This document shows, piece after piece, positions 14,523-17,940 of a stretch of DNA of 17,940 bases. The DNA comes from DATJAJ01 sp035622335. Lineage in GTDB: Archaea > Thermoproteota > Nitrososphaeria > Nitrososphaerales > Gagatemarchaeaceae. Position 1 is the first letter of the stretch. Each line of letters opens with the position of its first letter. Below the pieces are notes generated by a model that saw nothing but the letters and a program-made list of their open reading frames with translations, searched no databases and was not told where the DNA came from. The stretch lies in contig DASPVO010000020.1 of assembly GCA_035622335.1 (NCBI GenBank), forward strand, positions 1 through 17,940, in the 5' to 3' direction. The translations under genes were made by a program, and so were the position numbers.

Positions 14523-14921
14523 TCACTGGATTTCGAACAGGTCTATGGAGTTGCGCTTCGCAGTGGCTTCTAACTCTTCGTCAAACGAGAACAATGGAAG
14601 ACTCAGCCTCTTGGCCGCAGAGAGAACGATTAGGTCGTTGTACTTCTTGTAGCTCTCCAACCTTGAGCTGGCGAAACGGACGTCGTCGGTTGTGCAGGGG
14701 ATGAACATCGTCTTTTCGTGGGTCAGGAGCTCGTCGACCTTCGTGACCGCCCGCGATATCTTCACGCTCCTGCTTCTGAAGAACCAGACGAGTTCATGGA
14801 AGACTATGCTGGGCAGGCCCCAGCCTTCGAGAGAGTCTAGTCCCGATGCTGCATCCCTGTGGCGCTCGCTGTCTTCGAATGTGTCGAAGATGAGCACGTT
14901 GGTGTCCACGACCGCCTTCAC
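14523..14921 (-). CDS. vapC: VapC-type PIN-domain toxin, minus strand, paired with AbrB-type antitoxin
   Basis: A PIN ribonuclease of 132 residues when started at GTG 14921. Active-site residues are D6 in VKAVVDTNVLIFD, E43 in IVFHELVWFF, D96 in YNDLIVLSAAK and D114 in FSFDEELE, all present. The GTG overlaps the antitoxin stop by 4 nt (GTGA), the same arrangement as the module at 9693-10300. The longer open frame to 14987 would add 22 residues of poor character (DPRREANRRSDRG) that lie inside the antitoxin gene. It is convergent with cyclase 3. Target RNA unknown. Confidence 0.88.
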   Translation of the reverse strand: MKAVVDTNVLIFDTFEDSERHRDAASGLDSLEGWGLPSIVFHELVWFFRSRSVKISRAVTKVDELLTHEKTMFIPCTTDDVRFASSRLESYKKYNDLIVLSAAKRLSLPLFSFDEELEATAKRNSIDLFEIQ

Positions 14922-15145
14922 ATCGAACTGCCCCTTTCGATACCTTCCTCGATCTGACCGACGGTTAGCTTCGCGCCTAGGGTCCAAGTCTTCCTCTTCC
15001 CCTTGACAGGAGGTTTGAGCATCACCATCCCTCCCTGTTCATCGTACTCAACGAGGACGGAGTCACCCCTTTCGATTCCTGCCTTCAACCTGACCTCCTT
15101 GGGAATTGTCACTTGATAGTTGCTGTTCACCTTACTAATAGGCAT
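14918..15145 (-). CDS. AbrB-type antitoxin, minus strand
   Basis: A 75-residue SpoVT/AbrB protein. ISKVNSNYQVTIPKEVRLKA, then GIERGDSVLVEYDEQGGMVMLKP is a textbook swapped-hairpin domain. The C-terminal 25 residues (KRKTWTLGAKLTVGQIEEGI) would bind the toxin. ATG 15145 lies about one TATA spacing (29 nt) from TTATAAAA at 15170-15177 on the minus strand, with no Shine-Dalgarno sequence. It belongs to a different AbrB subtype from the protein at 9693, which has RKLGNSMAVIIP, so the two modules are not a simple recent duplication. Confidence 0.9.
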   Translation of the reverse strand: MPISKVNSNYQVTIPKEVRLKAGIERGDSVLVEYDEQGGMVMLKPPVKGKRKTWTLGAKLTVGQIEEGIERGSSM

Positions 15146-15180
15146 AATAGGGCTATATTCCCATTAGCGCTTTTATAAGG
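15146..15180 (-). promoter_or_regulatory. Promoter of the minus-strand abrB-vapC module
   Basis: CCTTATAAAAGCGC on the minus strand (about 15167-15180) is a strong TATA box. Downstream of it TAATGGG and CCCTATTA (about 15146-15165) form an imperfect inverted repeat, and TAATAGG is repeated directly at 15136 and 15145 on the plus strand. These are candidate sites for autorepression by the antitoxin. Confidence 0.5.
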
Positions 15181-15241
15181 CTTCAGGAGACTTCTGTCAG
15201 TTTCGAGTGGAGAACAGAGAGTCAAGATGGATTCCAGAAGC

Positions 15242-15300
15242 ATTCGTTACCCACGGACTCGAGAGATCGTCTAGGAGATTCGTTCCCACAACGGATTTAT
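15242..15300 (+). promoter_or_regulatory. Promoter box of cyclase 4 with duplicated upstream element
   Basis: CCCACAACGGATTTAT at 15285-15300 is identical to the boxes of cyclases 1 and 2; TTTAT starts 34 nt before ATG 15330. ATTCGTTACCCAC (15242-15254) and ATTCGTTCCCAC (15278-15289) form a direct repeat 36 bp apart, of which only the second has the TATA box. The leader (GTCAA, CGGG) resembles that of cyclase 2. Confidence 0.7.
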
Positions 15301-15329
15301 TGTCAACGGGTTCATGTCCTCTGCGGACT

Positions 15330-17291
15330 ATGGCCCCCGAACAGCGAAGGCTAGCGGCTGTCATGTTCACTGACATGGTAGGGTACACCGCGCTCGGCCA
15401 AAGGGACGAGTCGCTCTCACTCGCTCTGGTTGAGGAACAACGAAGGCTCGTCAGACCGATTCTCTCCAAGCACAACGGCAGAGAAGTCAAGACTATGGGA
15501 GACGCCTTCCTCGTCGAGTTCCCGAACGCGCTGGACGCCGTGAGGTGCGCCTACGATATACAGAGGGCGATACGTGAACTGAACTTCTCGTTGTCAGCGG
15601 ACAGGAGGCTGCATCTACGGATAGGCGTCCATCTAGGCGATGTGGTGGAGTCGGAGGGAGACGTTTCGGGCGATGCGGTAAACATCGCTTCCAGAATCGA
15701 GCCCTTAGCTGAGGACGGAGGCGTCTGCATCACGCGACAGGTCTACGACCAGGTGAAGGGCAAGTTCGAACTTCCCCAGTCTAGTCTCGGCGCTAAGACG
15801 CTCAAGAACTTGAGTGAGCCTCTGGAAGTCTACAAGATAGTTATGCCCTGGGAGGAGAGAGGTTCGCAAAGGGAAAACGCGCTGGCCCCGACGCTCGACA
15901 GGATTGCGATACTGCCGTTCAGGAACATGAGCCCAGACCCTAACGATGAGTACTTCGCTGAAGGGATCACCGAAGAGATAATCTCGACCGTGGCAGGAAT
16001 CCGTGGCCTCAGCGTCATCTCAAGGACGTCTGTCATGGGCTACAAGGGGACGACCAAGAAGATCAGGGAGATAGGCAGGGAGCTCGAGGTGGGTTCGGTG
16101 CTCGAGGGCTCGTTCAGGAAGTCCGGCAACAAGATCAGGGTGACCACCCAGCTGATAGACGTCGCATCAGACAGGCACCTCTGGGCGCAGAACTACGACA
16201 GGAACCTGGACGACGTCTTCGAGGTCCAGAGCGACGTGGCCAAGCAGGTCGCCGACACGCTAAAGGTCAAGATACTGACCCCCGAAATGGAGAGGTTAGA
16301 GAAGCGACCCACCGACAGCACGACGGCTTACACACTGTACCTGAAGGGAAGAAACCTGTGGAGCCGTAGGGGGATCGACAACGCGAACAAGGGTGCGGAG
16401 TGTTTCGAGCAGGCACTCCGTCTAGACCAGAACTTCGCGCTCGGCTACTCTGGCCTGGCGGACTGCCACTTGTTGCTCGCGAACTGGGGAGAGGACCCTT
16501 CAGCGAACATGGAGAAGTCGAGATCTCTTCTGAACAAGGCCTTGGAGCTGGACGGGGACCTCGCGGAGGCCCACGCGTCGAAGGGCCTGTTGCTCGAGCA
16601 GGGGGACCACGAGTGGGAGGAAGCCGAGAGGGAGTTTAAGCGAGCGATTGAACTGAAGCCAGGTTACGCGACGGTCCATCAATGGTATGGCTATCTGCTT
16701 CGTCTCCGGTCCAGATGGGACGAAGGTCTCGCGGAGATCAACAAGGCGCTGGAGCTGGACCCGCTTTCTCCGATAATCAACTACAACTTCTCACTGTTCT
16801 ACTTCCAGCGGAGAGACTACTCGAGAGCGCTGGAGCTCCTCAAAAGGGTCGCTGAGCTCGACCCGAAGTTCCCTGTTGTCCACTTTGTGATGATGGACGT
16901 CTACGGGCGCGCGAAGATGTTTGAAGACATGCAGCGAGAAGCCGACATCGGGGTCCAGCTCTTGACTTCTTCGTTCCCGGCGGCCAACTTGATGGCGGAT
17001 GCCTGGATGGCAATTCACAGGGGCGATGGGCTGACTCTTGGGAATCTCTTGCCGCAGCTCGTAGCGAAGTCCGCAGACGGTGTCTCCTTGTTCACGATCA
17101 TCGCCCGCATACACTTCACTCTGGGCGACAAAGACGAGGGGTTTGAATGGCTAGAGAAAGCATATTCGCAAAGGGTAGACTTGGTCGACCTATCCTATGA
17201 CCCCAATTGGGACGATGTTCGAGACGACCCGAGGTTTCGTGACCTCCTCGAGAGACTCGGGTTGGGCGATAGCCTACCCAAAGTCGCATGA
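15330..17291 (+). CDS. Class III adenylate cyclase with TolB/FlgO-like and TPR domains, paralog 4 (type B)
   Basis: A 653-residue protein. The cyclase domain (~5-170) is type B, close to paralog 2. D15, K54, D58, D111, N118 and R122 are conserved (FTDMVGY, EVKTMGDAF, GDVSGDAVNIASR), giving predicted adenylate cyclase activity. The TolB/FlgO-like domain (~191-315: IAILPFRNMSPDPNDEYFAEG, VISRTSVMGYKGTTKK) is closest to paralog 3. The TPR region (~330-645) contains FALGYSGLADCHLL, LAEAHASKGLLL and YATVHQWYGYLL, with the shared end DPRFRDLLERLGL. ATG 15330 follows the promoter box by the same distance as in the other three. The extra 41 residues from GTG 15207 have no counterpart in the paralogs and span the promoter. 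No membrane segment is seen. Confidence 0.92.
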   Translation: MAPEQRRLAAVMFTDMVGYTALGQRDESLSLALVEEQRRLVRPILSKHNGREVKTMGDAFLVEFPNALDAVRCAYDIQRAIRELNFSLSADRRLHLRIGVHLGDVVESEGDVSGDAVNIASRIEPLAEDGGVCITRQVYDQVKGKFELPQSSLGAKTLKNLSEPLEVYKIVMPWEERGSQRENALAPTLDRIAILPFRNMSPDPNDEYFAEGITEEIISTVAGIRGLSVISRTSVMGYKGTTKKIREIGRELEVGSVLEGSFRKSGNKIRVTTQLIDVASDRHLWAQNYDRNLDDVFEVQSDVAKQVADTLKVKILTPEMERLEKRPTDSTTAYTLYLKGRNLWSRRGIDNANKGAECFEQALRLDQNFALGYSGLADCHLLLANWGEDPSANMEKSRSLLNKALELDGDLAEAHASKGLLLEQGDHEWEEAEREFKRAIELKPGYATVHQWYGYLLRLRSRWDEGLAEINKALELDPLSPIINYNFSLFYFQRRDYSRALELLKRVAELDPKFPVVHFVMMDVYGRAKMFEDMQREADIGVQLLTSSFPAANLMADAWMAIHRGDGLTLGNLLPQLVAKSADGVSLFTIIARIHFTLGDKDEGFEWLEKAYSQRVDLVDLSYDPNWDDVRDDPRFRDLLERLGLGDSLPKVA

Positions 17292-17477
17292 ATTCTACAC
17301 GCAACGTTCAACCTCCAGAAAACCAATGGGATTGGTTGTTCAGAATCTATGTGAATTCTAATCTATTGCAGTTCTTGCGTCCATATTCAAAACATCGAAA
17401 CCAGGTTCTTTATGGGAACGGAAGGTGACCTAACCGCGGCTATTTCGTTAATTACTTGCCCGCGAGATTGGTGAGCC
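17292..17477 (+). promoter_or_regulatory. Intergenic hairpin and nitroreductase promoter
   Basis: AACCAAT and ATTGGTT (17321-17337) form a perfect 7-bp inverted repeat with a GGG loop shortly after the cyclase 4 stop, possibly a transcript 3' end. Further on, GTTAATTA (17447-17454) is a TATA-like box centred 27 nt from GTG 17478, again fitting a leaderless start. Confidence 0.4.
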
Positions 17478-17940
17478 GTGGAATTCCAGAAGGCAGTGAG
17501 AAAACGTCGCATGGTGAGACACTTCACCGACGAAGCAATCCCAAAAGAGACAATTGAAGGCATTCTCGAACTCGCCCGGCACGCGCCCAGCGCGGGCTTC
17601 AGCCAAGGGAGCGCTTTCGTTCTCGTTACAGACGCCGAGTCCAAGCGCAAGGTCGCGAAGCTGCAGGGAGAGGAGGACTACAGCGCTGCTGGCTTCCACA
17701 AATGGATCTCCGAAGCGCCAGTTGCGATTGTACCGTGCGTGAGCGAGAAGCTGTACCACGACAGGTACAATGAGCCCGACAAGCTAAACGAGGAAGGCTA
17801 AGAGATTGACTGGCCGACCCCATACTGGTTCTTCGACATCGGCGCAGGGAGCCTGATAATACTGCTCGGAGCTGTCGACGCCGGCCTCTCCGCGGCGTTC
17901 TCCGGCGTCTTCGACGTCAAGGGGATGAAGGAGCTTCTGG
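17478..17940 (+). pseudogene. Nitroreductase-family gene interrupted by an in-frame TAA (also cut by the window end)
   Basis: The first 107 codons match the start of FMN-dependent nitroreductases: EFQKAVRKRRMVRHFTDEAI with the FMN-contacting Arg cluster, then HAPSAGFSQGSAFVLVTD, and CVSEKLYHDRYN. TAA at 17799-17801 then stops translation. The same frame continues without a break as EIDWPTPYWFFDIGAGSLII, then LLGAVDAGLSAAFSGVFDV up to the window edge, which is the expected next part of the family. So a single codon is at fault, not a frameshift. It is either a real nonsense mutation (a pseudogene, or a truncated 107-residue product unlikely to form the FMN site) or a base error in the assembly. 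GTG 17478 is supported by the TATA-like box 27 nt upstream. Confidence 0.75.

Noticed and set aside
13749..14573. 274-codon open frame on the plus strand in another frame of cyclase 3
   Set aside because: Overlaps the TPR region out of frame; composition rich in Arg/Gly/Pro without any motif.
14922..14987. Extended start of the minus-strand VapC
   Set aside because: GTG 14921 gives the standard VKAVVDTN start and the GTGA overlap seen in the other AbrB-VapC pair.
9693..15145. Idea that the two AbrB-VapC modules are inverted copies flanking cyclases 2 and 3
   Set aside because: The antitoxins belong to different AbrB subtypes and the toxins share only the PIN active site, so there is no DNA-level inverted repeat.
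15207..15329. Longer N-terminus for cyclase 4 (41 extra residues)
   Set aside because: The plus-strand reading of TTTTATAAGG near 15170 could support GTG 15207, but the conserved box at 15285 and alignment with the paralogs favour ATG 15330.
17799..17801. Recoding of the stop in the nitroreductase gene
   Set aside because: TAA is not the selenocysteine (TGA) or pyrrolysine (TAG) codon, and no recoding element is visible.
1..17940. CRISPR array, insertion sequence or integrase
   Set aside because: No regularly spaced repeats, no transposase or recombinase reading frame and no terminal repeats were seen.

Overview
The window looks archaeal. Most genes have an AT-rich TATA-like box about 23-37 nt upstream of a start codon with no Shine-Dalgarno sequence, as expected for leaderless or nearly leaderless transcripts. 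Many starts are TTG or GTG, and AGG/AGA arginine codons are frequent. The protein families agree: a FilR1-type HTH regulator, an archaeal-type VapB, and surface proteins with Ser/Thr stalks. A mesophilic or soil lineage such as Nitrososphaeria or Bathyarchaeia is a guess; the sequence does not fix the taxon.

Layout. (1) 1-3652, all minus strand: the N-terminal part of an MFS transporter, then a cluster of small proteins (DUF1330, three SRPBCC/AHSA1-like, one NTF2/SnoaL-like), headed by a FilR1-like regulator. (2) 3653-6610: a divergent promoter built on a single TATA box, then three secreted or membrane-anchored proteins with Ser/Thr-rich stalks, two anchored at the N-terminus and one at the C-terminus. 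(3) 6706-7306: a VapBC module with an inverted-repeat operator. (4) 7538-17291, the core: four paralogous class III adenylate cyclases, each built as cyclase domain, TolB/FlgO-like domain and TPR repeats, all on the plus strand. Two AbrB-VapC toxin-antitoxin modules lie between them, in opposite orientations. (5) 17292-17940: intergenic DNA, then a nitroreductase gene broken by an in-frame TAA.

The most interesting part is the cyclase array. All four cyclases keep every catalytic residue I can check (two metal Asp, the Lys/Asp adenine pair, the Asn/Arg transition-state pair), so all should make cAMP. All four carry a nearly identical 16-bp box, CCCACAA(C/G)GGATTTAT, whose TTTAT begins 34-37 nt before the start codon. 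This box decides the starts and implies shared control. In their cyclase domains the genes fall into types A, B, A, B in map order (1 like 3, 2 like 4). In the middle domain, neighbours resemble each other instead (1 like 2, 3 like 4). Each A-B pair is separated by an AbrB-VapC module, while B1 and A2 are adjacent. This suggests duplication of an A-TA-B unit followed by gene conversion between neighbours, or repeated TA insertion at equivalent places. No cAMP-binding effector is visible in the window, so the output of the system lies elsewhere.
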